The notes below the pieces were generated by a model. The model was not told the origin of the DNA, did not search any database, and worked only from the letters and a program-made list of their open reading frames with translations. Of a stretch of 64,000 bases of DNA, positions 46,346-57,159 are shown piece by piece. Origin of the DNA: Beta vulgaris subsp. vulgaris (taxonomy: Eukaryota > Streptophyta > Magnoliopsida > Caryophyllales > Amaranthaceae); assembly GCF_026745355.1 (NCBI RefSeq), contig NC_079205.1, forward strand, positions 39,128,056-39,192,055, given 5' to 3'. Every line of letters begins with the position of its first letter. The first letter of the stretch is position 1. The translations under genes were made by a program, and so were the position numbers.

Positions 46346-48794
46346 ATGGAACAACCTAAATATCCTCTATTCCTTTATTGGAATGGTGAATTATCTAAAA
46401 ATGATGTTGATATTGTGTATAGAGGTGGAAGGAAAAAAATTTTGTTCATCAATTCCGGTATGATGTTTCAAGAGATTCTGAATAGGGTATATGACGTTGT
46501 TAGATGTGATTGTATGTATGTGGAACTGAAATTGTTTATGAGATATCCGATGCCGGGAAAATATGTGCTAATTGCACTAGAGGATGACGAGTCACTGACT
46601 GCTATGTGGATTTCAGTGACACAAACGTCAGCCATGACAATGGAGGTGTACATTGAACAAGTTCCCAAGGAGATAAATTGCAAAGTAATGTGGGTTATGT
46701 ACCTTCAATGGACTTTAGGGATAGCATGGAGGTACCGACATCAGCTCCTAATATGCAATTTGAATCATTTACTAGCATGTTTCAGACCCACATTATGTCA
46801 ATCAGCACATGAATGAGTTTATTTCTCCTGGTTCGTATCCCCACATGCCATCCACATTCCATCTCGACACTCTACATCAAAATGATGTTGATTTTTCGGG
46901 AAATGAGGAGGAGCATGTGGATTCTGATAGGGATGAGGATGATGATGCAAGGGAAATAGCTGACAAGGCAATAAAGGTTGGTGGTCCTTCACAAGATTGG
47001 CTTAGAGTTGACGAAGTTGATCAAAGGTTAATAGATTCATGGATGACTTGGAATTGCACTGGTTCATTGACTGTGGCTTCTAGATTTGAGATAGGACAAG
47101 AGTTTGCCTCATTGCAGCAATTAAAGAATTTTGTGAAAGCATGGTCGATCTCTAGAAACCAGATGTTTCGGGTGTTAGAGTTAGAGCCACAAAGTATGTC
47201 ATTGAATGTGCCAGAAAGGAAGTGTGTCACTGTCCATGGAGGTTGCGTGCAATCATGACTAAGTCGTTCTCATTCAAAATTGTACGATATGTTGGTCCAC
47301 ATGCAAGCAATTGTCTGGGAGACATAACATGTGGAGACCATCCTCTCATTTCATCAGATTTCGTTGCTGATCTTATCGAGGATTTCATTAGGACTGATCC
47401 TTCATTTAAAGTTCAGTCCATCTTGACTTCTGTGAAGAACCAATATCAATTTTCAGTAACATATAAGAGAGCTTGGTTAGCGAAACAAAAGGTAATAAGC
47501 AATATTTTTGGTGATTGGGATAAGTCGTCTCAAGAGTTACTGAGGTACTTGCAAGCCTTGAAAGAGTCCAACCGAGGCACTGTCGTTTACTGGTGTACGA
47601 TCCCAACACAAGATCCTACTACGCACATCTTTAAGAGGGTCTTCTGGGCCTTTAAACCCTCCATTACCGAATCCGTCATTGTCGGCCTCTTATCACTATA
47701 GATGGTACTCACTTGTACGGGGAATACAAAGGCAAATTATTGATTGCTATGGGAGCAAATGCTAATTTCCAGCTATTCCCACTTGCCTTTGCTGTTGTGG
47801 AGGAAGAAAGCACGGAGGACTGTCTTGGTTTTTAGCTTGCATTAGACGTTCTGTCACAGATAGAAAGGATTTGTGTGTCATCTCTGATCGTCATAGGGGT
47901 ATCCTTGCAGCTATGAACGAGCCTCAAAGTGGATGGGAAGAACCATATGCACATCACCGCTTTTGTGTGCGACATCTTGCTTCGAACTTGAATCGAAGTA
48001 TAAGAATGTTGCCATCAAGAATCTATTCAGAAAAGCTGCATATGCTAGGCAGAAAAGGAGTTTTTGTACTATATGGATCGAATTGGCTCCATTAATGTCG
48101 AGGCAGCTAGATATCTGTTGGACATTCCCCTTCATCTATGGTCTCTGCATCATGATGGTGGGTGTAGATATGGTGTGCAAACCACGAACATGTCTGAAGT
48201 GTTTAATGGTGTCCTAAAAGGGGAAAGATGTCTTCCGATCACTGCTTTAGTAAGAATGACATTTTATCGTGTCAATTCTTATTTTGCTACAAGGAGAGAA
48301 TTGGTAGAAAAAGACTTGAGGAAGGCCATGATTATAGCCCGAAGGCGACTACCATCATTGAAAAGAACATGGAGAAGGCAGGTGCTCATGAGGTGATTGT
48401 GTTTGACTATGAACGAGGGCTATTTGAGGTCACTACTGGACGTGGAGACCGTATTGCAGGGAAAGGTGGAAAGAAACACACGATGAACTTAATGTAGAAG
48501 ACATGTACATGTGAGAAAGTCATAATATATAAGTTGCCGTGTTCTCGTGTTCTCAGTGGTTTTGTGGACGCTTCTTTTCTGACTAGCGCGTATCGATCTA
48601 CTTATATGTCCTTTTTCAAGCCTATGCTTGATATGCATAATTGTTCTCCATATGATGGTCCGAGAATTATAGCTGATGAGAGGCTAAAACGTGGAGCTGG
48701 ACGTCCAAGGTCCACTCGAATACAAAATGAAATGGATGCAGCTGATAGGCCTGCAAATATAGATGTAGCATTTGTAAGGTTTAGGACACAATAA
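46346..48794 (+). pseudogene. MURA-type Mutator transposase, multiply frameshifted
   Basis: The N-terminal part (46346-46680) resembles the PB1-like start of plant MULE transposases (LFLYWNGELSKNDVDIVYRG). The middle has FEIGQEFASLQQLKNFVKAW and CPWRLRAIMTKSFSFKIVRY, the MULE DNA-binding region. The catalytic region shows ITIDGTHLYGEYKG (first Asp, about 47690), a VISDRHRGILAAM block (second Asp, about 47877) and GVQTTNMSEVFNGVLKG. The SWIM zinc finger near 48505-48560 reads CTCEKVIIYKLPCSRVL, in which the expected His is Arg. Frameshifts lie near 46685, 47187, 47665, 47830, 47985 and 48400-48490, so no active enzyme can be made. The tail (48600-48794) has RLKRGAGRPRSTRI, typical of MULE C-termini. 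Confidence 0.88.
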
Positions 48795-48934
48795 GCAAAG
48801 ATGTCCTAATAAGAACGGTGAAGGAACATCTGGGTAAATGTTTTCATATTTTTTAAATTTCATAAATTTATATTATTTTCATAGTCGTCATTGTGTTACT
48901 AACCGGTATATGTTTTTTTTTCTTATTAGGTCTG

Positions 48935-50948
48935 ATGGCGCAATCCATCTTTCCCGGTCCTGACCGCAGCGTTCTCACCCTCCAGGCGCAACATCGGAGT
49001 GAGGATGCCTGGAGGGGAGTAGCGAACACGGTATTATCGTGTCGGTTGCATCATCATAGTCTCATTGTTGACTGGGATATTCACGAGAGGGTTCTTCGGT
49101 ATGTTCAGCGTGCTGGTTTTCTCGGCATACATCGTTTGGTAGGGGGGTTTGGAGATTGATGACCACTTCTGACGGCATTAGTGGAGCGATGGAGGCAGGA
49201 GACACATACCTTTCATTTGACTGTCGGGGAGGCAACAATTACTTTAGAAGATGTCGTTGTTATCCTTGGACTTAGAGTGCACGGGGAACCTGTTACTGGT
49301 CGAGGCGAGGGTAACTGGGCTGCACTAGTTTTCGAGTTGTTAGCGATTTGGCCCACACACCGGAGAACGAGCCCAAAGTTCTCCAGGGTTCGTCTTTGAG
49401 ATTGACATGGCTTCGGCATCATTTTTTCTTGTTGCCGAAATGCTGATGAGGTGACAGTACACGATTGCACGGGCTTAATTCTTGTCTTGATGGGGTCCAT
49501 TCTTTTTGCTGACAAAGTGGAGATGCAGTCCAGGTTCTTTATCTCCCACTTTTGCAGATCTCGACGTAGCAGGGACATATAGTGGGGTAGTGCGACCCTT
49601 GCATACCTGTATCGGCAGCTATGTCGGGCGTCACAGAGGGGTGCGAAGGAGTTAGGTGGCCCTGTGTTATTGTTACAGATTTGGGCATGGGAGCACATAC
49701 ACATCGGCAGACCTCGGATTTCGAGGGTGCGGGACCCACCTCCACAGTTTGACGAGGTCGTTCCTATTTTAGGCTCCCAGCATGTTCCAGGGGTTGACCC
49801 CTTAGCTGTCAGGTAATATTCAATGTCTCACATTTGTTGGCATTATTTAGTTTCATTTTTCTCAAGGATATTAACGTGTATTTCTTTTCAGTTGGCTTCG
49901 AGTACACCTCACTAGGTCCCACTTAGCAAGTGGGCTTCCTTAATACAGGGATGCACTTGACCATCAGACGGACGAGCAGGTACATAGGGTCTTACTTGCC
50001 TAACTTATATACATTGGTAGACATCTCTCACATACCTAATATTTGCAAGATTCTTTTTTTGTAGATGACTTGACAGCCATATACTGATGCGAGACTGGCG
50101 TTGTTACCTGCTATATGTCGAGCTGATCGACATGTATAGGGCACAGTGGCCCCACTTATTTGTTTCGACATTGTAGAGTTCCATTTTCCTGATCGAGTTA
50201 TGCGCCAGTTTGGATTCGAGCCGACGATTCCAACACCTTGTGATACGAGCACAACCCTTCATGACATAGATAGGAGGTCGAAGAACAAGAATTATCCGCT
50301 CAGACATCGACCTTACATTGCACAGTGGGATGAGCGCGAGGGACACATAGTTCAGGGCACTCCATTTAGTGGTCGTACTCATGCCATAAAGGAGTATATG
50401 ATATGGTATCGTCGCATCACGAGGTTACGCATGACGAATCCATGAGGCGACTCTTCTACACGTTATCAGCCTGCGTCTGCAGATATAGTACTGGTAAGTC
50501 CAATGATTTGTAGTTGTACTTTTATTTACTTATACGACTATATAATATGTATTTTTCTTTCTATGCAGGCACATTATCTGATGTTTCTCATAGGTGCGGT
50601 ACTATACTAGAGGCTTCTGAGTCATTGCCTCCAGATATGGTGCGTCAGTTGTATGCACAGACATTGCAGACCATGAGGGGACTGTGTATTGATGTTGTTG
50701 GCCGAGCTGGACATGGCCACATCGTACAGGGCGTGCCTACTTCTGCTGGATATACATCGACTTCTACATCTTCTACGTCTGCTGCCCATATATCTACCAC
50801 GACAGCTTTGCTTTCACCTCTAGTCAGTCAAAGGACCTATCGACGACGTTCTGACACTACTCCATCTTCTCTTGATGCCATTGCAGATTCTCATGAGACT
50901 ATACCTAGTTCATCTAGACCTTCACAAAAGAAGAAGAGAGGGTCTTAA
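48935..50948 (+). pseudogene. Plant mobile domain (MAIN-like) gene in the Mutator-like element
   Basis: A plant mobile domain protein remnant; host relatives MAIN and MAIL1 act in genome stability and silencing. The start at 48935 gives MAQSIFPGPDRSVLTLQAQH. Recognisable blocks are VLRYVQRAGFLGIHRL, ALVERWRQETHTFHLTVGEA, TITLEDVVVILGLRVHGEPV, LLLQIWAWEHIHIGRPRI and VAPLICFDIVEFHFPDRVMR, followed by WDEREGHIVQGTPFSGR. A Ser/Thr-rich tail ends SRPSQKKKRGS at 50948. Frameshifts (near 49155, 49345 and 49440) and stops (near 49580, 49945, 50065 and 50138, some possibly in introns) break it. It lies on the same strand as MURA, about 140 bp downstream, inside the same inverted repeats, so it travelled with the element. 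Confidence 0.85.
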
Positions 50949-51059
50949 CACTTTCATTTATTGTTTGTATAGTTAACTAACATTATGTTACATTTTAAAC
51001 TTTGTTTGTGATTGACATATTTTCTTAATCTAACTCGTAATTAAGAAATTTTTGGATAA

Positions 51060-51193
51060 ATTTGAATGTGGATGAACTTGGTGATTGGTGATTGATGTGT
51101 GGATGAAGTTGGTGTTGTTGGATGGAATTTGGTGCCGGAATTGCAGGTTGGATAATTGTTTGGAATTGCTGGAATTGCAGGTTGGATAATTGT
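51060..51193 (+). repeat. Short direct duplication next to the CACTA insertion
   Basis: GGAATTGCAGGTTGGATAAT occurs at about 51132 and again at about 51172, with GGAATTGCT between. The duplicated text continues after the inserted CACTA element at 52490, so the insertion fell inside a small tandem repeat. Confidence 0.7.
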
Positions 51194-52489
51194 CACTACA
51201 AAAAAAAGCTTATATAGCGACGGATTTTTAGAGACGGATATATATCCGTTTCTAATTTAGAGACGAAATATTGATAATCCGTCTCTAAATTTATTTAGAG
51301 ACGGATTTTTAAATCCGTCTCTAACTTTAGGGACGGATTTTAAAAATCCGTCCCTAAATTAGAGACGGATTTTAAAAATCCGTCTCGAAATAAATTTAGA
51401 GACGGATTTTGAAAATCCGTCTCTAACTTAGGGACGGATATTGATAATCCATCCCTAAAGTTAGATACGGATTTTTAAATCCGTCTCTAAAGTTAGAGAC
51501 GAATTTAAAAATCCGTCTCTAAAGTTAGAAACGGATTTAAAAATCCGTCTCTAAAGTTAGAGACGGATTTAAAAAATCCGTCTCTAAATTTACATATGAA
51601 TATTTTATTGCACGTATTTAATTTAGAGACGGATTTTTAGAATCCGTCTCTAATTTAGGGACGGATTTTTAGAATCCGTCTCTAAATTTAGAGACGGATT
51701 CTAAAAATCCGTCTCTAAATTCAAATATGAATATTTTATTGCGCTTCTTTAATTTAGGGACGGATTTTAAAATCCGTCTCTAAGTTAGAGACGGATTTTA
51801 GAAATCCGTCTCTAATTTAGAGACGGATTTTAGAAATCCGTCTCTAATTCAGGGACGGATTTGAAAATCGGTCTCTAAATTAGGGACGGATTTCTAAAAT
51901 CCGTCTCTAATATTTCTTCTACATATTACCAATATTATGTAGAGAAGTATACAAGTTGTATTTGGTGTAGTTGGTTGGAGCTTCTTCTCGTTTCTTTGAG
52001 GTTACAAGTTCGATTCCTACGAACAGCGATTCTTGCGACTGTGGAGTCTTCTTATCCTTTCCCTTGTAGAGCTAAACCGGGTTTACTTAAGGGATATTCC
52101 TAAATGGTAATGAGATCAACTTGAACTAGGTAGGTAATAATAGGTAATTAAATATAATCATGATAATATTAGGAACTATCGTGTTGTTAATTTCGTTTAT
52201 ATATTTTTTATACTTTCAGCGAATTTAGAGACGGATTTTCGAAATCCGTCTCTAAACTTAGAGACGGATTTCGAAAATCCGTCTCTAAGCTTAGAGACGG
52301 ATTTCCTAAATCCGTCTCTAAACTTTAGAGACGGATTTTTAAAATCCGTCTCTAACTCGAATTAGCGACAAGGGTTTTAGAGAGGGACAATATCCGTCTC
52401 TAAATCCGTCTCTAAGCCCATATAGCGACAGATTTGACCTTTTTAGGGACGGATTTTGTCCGTCTCTAAATGGACTTTTTTTTGTAGTG
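51194..52489. mobile_element. CACTA-type non-autonomous element with palindrome array (1,296 bp)
   Basis: The ends are CACTACAAAAAAAAGC and TTTTTTTTGTAGTG, and the 3-bp target TGT is duplicated (51191-51193 and 52490-52492). About twenty copies of TTAGAGACGGATTTT alternate with their complement AAAATCCGTCTCTAA, giving a near-continuous series of short hairpins from both ends inward. The central 52000 region carries a tRNA-like segment. No protein-coding capacity. Confidence 0.92.
51955..52020 (+). repeat. tRNA-like segment inside the CACTA element
   Basis: TGTAGTTGGTTGGAGCTTCT (box A-like) followed by GAGGTTACAAGTTCGATTCC (box B-like) at the spacing of a tRNA or SINE head. I could not pair a full acceptor stem, so it is more likely a captured SINE head than a working tRNA gene. 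Confidence 0.45.
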
Positions 52490-52572
52490 TGTTTGGAATT
52501 GCTGGAATTTTTTGTGTTTCTGGCATTTGGCCAATTATGGGGAAACAGTGCAGTGTGGTGTGTTATTGTATG

Positions 52573-52755
52573 TAAACCGCTACTCAGAATAGCGGTTTAC
52601 ATTTGCGGGGAACTGTTGTGGCAAACCGCTACTCAAAGTAGCGGTTCACTCATGTAAACCGCTACTTGGAGTAGCGGTTTATATGAATGAACCGCTACTC
52701 TGAGTAGCGGTTTTCTTCAAAGGAAACCGCAACTTGGAGTAGCGGTTTACCTGCG
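52573..52755. repeat. Right subterminal palindrome array of the Mutator-like element
   Basis: Five imperfect palindromes of the same AACCGCTACT...AGTAGCGGTT type as at the left end (45561-45775). The loop bases differ from copy to copy while the stems are kept. Confidence 0.9.
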
Positions 52756-52901
52756 CTAAAAAAAAACACTTTTTCGCGTGCCGTCCTACGTGGACGGTAC
52801 GCAGGGAATTTTTTTTTTTTGGGCACATTTTGGGAATTAATAGCCTTTTTTGTATTATTCAAGGAATAATTATGACAAGAAATTACAAGGAAAAATTAAT
52901 A

Positions 52902-53166
52902 TGAATAATCCCAGCTTTCAGCTGTCTTCTCAAAATAATCCCAATTTTGAATTATTCCAAAATAATCCTAACTTTGAAAGAATTTTCTCAAAATAAACTA
53001 AAGTATTACTTTTCTTACCTACACTAATCCGTTTTAGATCCATAATATAAAAAAAAAATTAATAATTCGAATCATTTTGAGAAAGTATTCCTAAAGTATG
53101 AATTATTCTAAAATAATTCGAAATTGAAATTATTTTTAGAAGACAGAAGAAAGTTGAGATTATTCA
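52902..53166. mobile_element. Foldback MITE just upstream of DPH1
   Basis: The first 100 bp (TGAATAATCCCAGCTTTC, then TGTCTTCTCAAAATAATCCC and so on) are repeated as an imperfect inverted copy in the last 100 bp. The whole 265 bp can fold on itself. No ORF. A clear target duplication is not visible. It ends about 125 bp before the first upstream ATG of DPH1. Confidence 0.7.
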
Positions 53167-53292
53167 CTACTAAATTTTAAGTAGTGTATTAGTTAACTTG
53201 TTCGTGAACATTAACATTTAACAAGAAGTTGAAAATAAAGGTGGTCGAGTTAGGCTGATTTGGAACCCTAGGAGTTAAGAAGAAGAAACACA

Positions 53293-53508
53293 ATGTTGCT
53301 AAACTCAGTATTTTCCAGAAATGGCTACAAACTCGGTATAACCCAGTCACCCCCAATTACCAACACCAAAACTAAACCCCAAACATGGAGAAAAACCCAG
53401 AAATTCCGTCCCCACCTCCATCATCCACCATTACAACCACCACCACCACCACACCAAAAGCGCAACCAAAACGGTTCATACGCAACCAAATCCCCGCCTC
53501 AATCCTGA
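53293..53508 (+). promoter_or_regulatory. Upstream ORF overlapping the DPH1 start
   Basis: An ATG at 53293 opens a 71-codon frame that overlaps the first 124 bases of the DPH1 coding region in another frame. If transcripts begin upstream of 53293, scanning ribosomes would meet it first and DPH1 output would depend on leaky scanning. The upstream ATG context (ACACAATGT) is weaker than that of the main start (AAACATGG). If transcription starts after 53293 it is irrelevant. Confidence 0.35.
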
Positions 53509-54782
53509 ACAACCCATCCCTAAACGCCGCAATCTCTCTCCTCCCACCAAACTACAACTTCGAAATCCACAAATCCATCCACCGCATAAACTCTCTCTCC
53601 TCCCCTTCCCCACGCATCGCTCTTCAGCTCCCAGAAGGTCTCCTCATGTTCTCCCTCTCTCTCTCCGACATCTTCCGCACCTTTGCTTCAGTTTCCGACG
53701 TTTTCATTCTCGCCGACGTTACTTACGGCGCTTGTTGCGTCGACGATCTCTCTGCCGCCGCCCTAGGCGCTGATCTTTTGATTCATTACGGTCATAGCTG
53801 TCTTGTTCCTGTTGATTCTACGGTCATTCCGTGTTTGTATGTGTTTGTTGAGATTGGAGTGGACGTCAAAAAACTCGTTGAGACCGTTAAAATCAATGAT
53901 TTAGGGAGTCGGAGTTTAGCAATTGCAGGGACGATTCAGTTTGGTGGGGCAATTCGGGGTGCTAAGATTGAGCTTGAGAAATTAGGGTTTAGGGTTTTGG
54001 TACCTCAGTCGAAGCCGTTGTCGGGTGGTGAGGTTTTGGGGTGTACTGCACCTAGGGTTTCTAAGAGGGATTTTGGGGATGGGGGTGGGGAGGAGGAAGA
54101 TTTGGTCATTCTATTTGTGGCGGATGGGAGGTTTCATTTAGAGGCGTTTATGATAGCGAATCCGGGGGTGAAGGCGTATCGATATGATCCGTATTTAGGG
54201 AGGTTGTTCTTGGAGGAGTATGATCATAAGGGGATGAAGAGTTCAAGGATGAAGGCAGTATTGAAGGCCAAAGAGGCTAAGAGTTGGGGGATTGTGTTGG
54301 GGACACTTGGGAGACAGGGGAATCCCAAGATTCTTGAGAGGTTGGAGAGGAAGATGGAGGAGAAAGGGATGTCTTGGACCGTTGTTTTGATGTCTGAGAT
54401 ATCACCTACTAGGATTGGATTGTTTGAGGATTCGGTGGATGCTTGGATTCAGATTGCTTGTCCTCGACTATCCATTGATTGGGGGGAGGCTTTTGTGAGG
54501 CCCTTGTTGACTCCGTTTGAAGCGGAGATTGCTCTTGGCTTGATTCGTGGGTGGTGGGAGAGAGATGGTAGCGGTGTTGGTGGTGATTGTGGGGGGAATG
54601 GGGGGAGTTGTGGTTGTGATGATGGAACTAACAAAGGCGGGGTTGAGCAGAATGGAGGTGATTATCCTATGGATTACTATGCGCAGGATGGAGGAGAATG
54701 GAATTCAAGTTACATGAAAGGGAGAAATCGCCCCACTAGAAGAAATCTTCGACCAAGTGTTGCCAATGGAACGGTCTCCTAA
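53385..54782 (+). CDS. DPH1: Diphthamide biosynthesis protein 1
   Basis: A single-exon gene encoding 465 residues. DPH1, with DPH2 and radical chemistry at a 4Fe-4S cluster, transfers the 3-amino-3-carboxypropyl group of S-adenosylmethionine to a histidine of elongation factor 2, the first step of diphthamide synthesis in the cytosol. Family motifs are clear: RIALQLPEGLLMF (77-89), ADVTYGACCVDD (110-121), HYGHSCLVP (134-142), GTIQFGGA (182-189), VLGCTAPR (217-224), YRYDPYLGRLFLE (265-277), GTLGRQGNP (306-314) and EISPTRIGLFE (338-348). The three cluster cysteines appear to be C117 (or C118), C220 and C359. The N-terminus is Pro/Thr-rich, and the C-terminal 70 residues are Gly-rich and likely disordered. 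Length is close to other plant DPH1 proteins. DPH2 is excluded by the intact three-cysteine set. The start at 53385 is preceded by an overlapping upstream ORF. Confidence 0.95.
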   Translation: MEKNPEIPSPPPSSTITTTTTTTPKAQPKRFIRNQIPASILNNPSLNAAISLLPPNYNFEIHKSIHRINSLSSPSPRIALQLPEGLLMFSLSLSDIFRTFASVSDVFILADVTYGACCVDDLSAAALGADLLIHYGHSCLVPVDSTVIPCLYVFVEIGVDVKKLVETVKINDLGSRSLAIAGTIQFGGAIRGAKIELEKLGFRVLVPQSKPLSGGEVLGCTAPRVSKRDFGDGGGEEEDLVILFVADGRFHLEAFMIANPGVKAYRYDPYLGRLFLEEYDHKGMKSSRMKAVLKAKEAKSWGIVLGTLGRQGNPKILERLERKMEEKGMSWTVVLMSEISPTRIGLFEDSVDAWIQIACPRLSIDWGEAFVRPLLTPFEAEIALGLIRGWWERDGSGVGGDCGGNGGSCGCDDGTNKGGVEQNGGDYPMDYYAQDGGEWNSSYMKGRNRPTRRNLRPSVANGTVS

Positions 54783-57135
54783 CCTGCTCGGTTTATAGCA
54801 ATGCCATATGACTCATGGCTTTGCGGCTTCTAGCAACTGTCCTTCAAGCAGAAGGCTAATCAATTTTGCAATCCAAGTGGAACAGCCATTATGACTTGTA
54901 ATACTCTTCTCCTTTCTTTGTTCAGTTATTACCGCATGGTGAATCACCTTGTTCTTAAGTGATTGAATGTAAGCTACTAGATTATGAAGGATGAGGTTAT
55001 AGGTTTTTGTTTGCCTCACTTTCATCTTTATATAAAATGAATGATTTCTATAGGCAAAGTTGGTCTATGATTGCAGCAGGAAATTTAAGTACACACTGTA
55101 CTACCTCAAATAAAAGCATGAAAGGAGGACTGATTGGAACTTATGGGTTTAATATACCATATATAGTTTCTAAATTAGTACTTTTCTTAGCAAAAACTTG
55201 CGAAGTTACAATGGCCTTGGCAAATGCTGGTGAAATCATTGCAATTTCCTTAGATCGTTGTTTATTTCATGTGAAGTTAAGGGAAAGATTGGCAATTTGC
55301 TATGCTAGGTTAGTGCAATATGCTTGTTCATGGAGTACTGTAAAGAAGAAGCTTGAAAGAGGAGGAACATAAAAGAAAATATGGATGTTCAGTTGGGGGA
55401 AAGGACGAAATAATTTTATGAGGAATCTTATATTTACAGTAGGAACAGATGTGAACCAACTTACTCATGGCTTGAATTGGTAAAATTAGCTATTGCATTG
55501 TGAAAGTGGGTGTATTGGACTTCCTCTGATTGCATGTGGTCATGTGCAGAAGGCCAATTTAGAAAGGGCTGATTATTGGAGATGCCTGTTGTTGGAGTGA
55601 AGTGGCCCCTCAAGAAGTACTTGTGATAATTAACATGAATTATCCTAAGTTGATAAATGGTCTATTTAGAGCTTGAAAATTGCTAACCCTGTTTTATGTT
55701 ACTCATGCTGTGCCTTTGATGCATATGTTTAAGGTCTAATAAAAATGGATAAGCTTCAAAAAGCTCATATAAGGGGCTAATTAGTTTGGAGAAGCTTAGA
55801 AAAGTGCATATAAGTGATAATAAGTTTACATGAGTTTCATATTAGTTTAAATTAGTGTGATCAGGTGGGATAAGCTCAAAAAATTAAATTAGATCTAGTA
55901 CAGTATCAATTTATGAATAAATCATGTAAATGTTAGTTCACTCATTGGTTTTTAAGTTTGTGGTTCAGTTCATATTAGGCATAATATGTTACCATAATAT
56001 ATGTGATGTGGTTCTGCGTGAAAAAATCTAATAGGAGTGGGCTTTTTTCGGTCTTGTACATCGAGAGCATGCATAGATGACAGGCTCGAGTACTTTAAGA
56101 ACAATTGCATGTTTTTGATACGGAATGAAGTGTCTTGTATAAGTATTCATGTCCATGATGAAGTGGAGATAGAACATAGTCTTGGCTGCTCGTGAGATGG
56201 ATGATTGAAAATCTTGCCAAGCAATCAGATACTGATTGGCTTGACAATTGTTCTATTAACTGGCTGAGGCATTTCAAGCTTTCATCATCTGGTTTAAAGC
56301 GTATGATGGCAACTGACGTTCATCTGACCATACGCATAGGTAGTTAGGGAGAGACAGCTATATGGGAAGAAGATGCCCTGAACAGATGATTGCTACTAGT
56401 CATATTTATGTGGTCAATATAGTATAATTACCCTGTTCATTGTAGCTGTCTCTGGGGCAGACACAGATTCGGGTGACTGATTCTGAATGTTGTTGGGCTA
56501 TCAATTTAGTGAAATATAGGCGCGTTTTATCTTCAAAGAAGGTACTATCATTTGTTTCTTCTACTTAAATATGGACGTTTTGCTTGGTTGCGCTTCAATG
56601 GTGGGGTTAGAAATAGACCCGACGGATGGATTAACCTGATGCCGAATCGACTTGAACCTAGTTCGACATGTGAGAATTAGTCTCGAAATCTGACCTGAGA
56701 TTACTCAGACTTCATCGGCAGTCGTCAAGATCATATTCTGACCTGAACACACATACCTGCATGTAAACTTGAACATGACCATAATCCAACCAGATGTTAA
56801 CCCAAAACCCAACTAGACCCAGTAAATACCTGATTTGTTTACCGACCCGAATACAAATATAATTTATTTAACCAGTTAAAATTAGATATTTGATCCAATT
56901 TTTCAAATCAACCTATTTGGACGATTAAGCCCCACAAAATTATTAAAATTCAATTATTGTTCTATATCTACAAAATTATTTAAATATAAATTATATATAT
57001 AATGTTGGATTCTGACGAGAACCTTCTTGCTGTAGTTATTACTTAATAGATAAAACTCTCTTTTTTCAATGTTTAAGAATTTATAAGTTGGTATTATTTA
57101 GATAACATGGTAGTTAAAAATGTTGCAATTGATTC
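54783..57135. other. DPH1 3' region and non-coding intergenic DNA
   Basis: No supported gene. The longest ORF (55007-55372) has no recognised motif and no gene context. Around 56600-56880 there are ACCCGAC/GACCCG words like the degenerate hAT subterminal text elsewhere, without visible ends. Confidence 0.5.
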
Positions 57136-57159
57136 ATTAATAAAAAATTAATAAAAAAG

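Larger units (their letters stand above)
45446..52865. mobile_element. Mutator-like element with MURA and plant mobile domain genes
   Basis: Terminal inverted repeats of about 100 bp align between 45446-45545 and the complement of 52770-52865. They share TCCTTGAATAAT, CAAAAAAGG, ATTCCCAAAAT, AAAATTCCCTGCGTAC and CGTCCACGTAGGACGGCACG. Inside each end is a subterminal array of five or six imperfect palindromes (AACCGCTACTTGAAGTAGCG type). The interior carries a MURA-type transposase remnant and a plant mobile domain gene remnant, both on +. I found no convincing 9-bp target duplication. A CACTA element (51194-52489) has inserted near its right end. Confidence 0.85.

Noticed and set aside
51955..52020. 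Functional tRNA gene
   Set aside because: Boxes A and B are present, but no complete acceptor stem or anticodon arm could be paired by eye.
51208..52470. Regularly spaced repeats that look CRISPR-like
   Set aside because: The repeats are palindromic and alternate with their complement between CACTA ends. There are no unique equal-length spacers, and the host is a plant.
55007..55372. 121-codon ORF downstream of DPH1
   Set aside because: No recognisable motif and no leader or start context. It lies in AT-rich sequence just past the DPH1 end.
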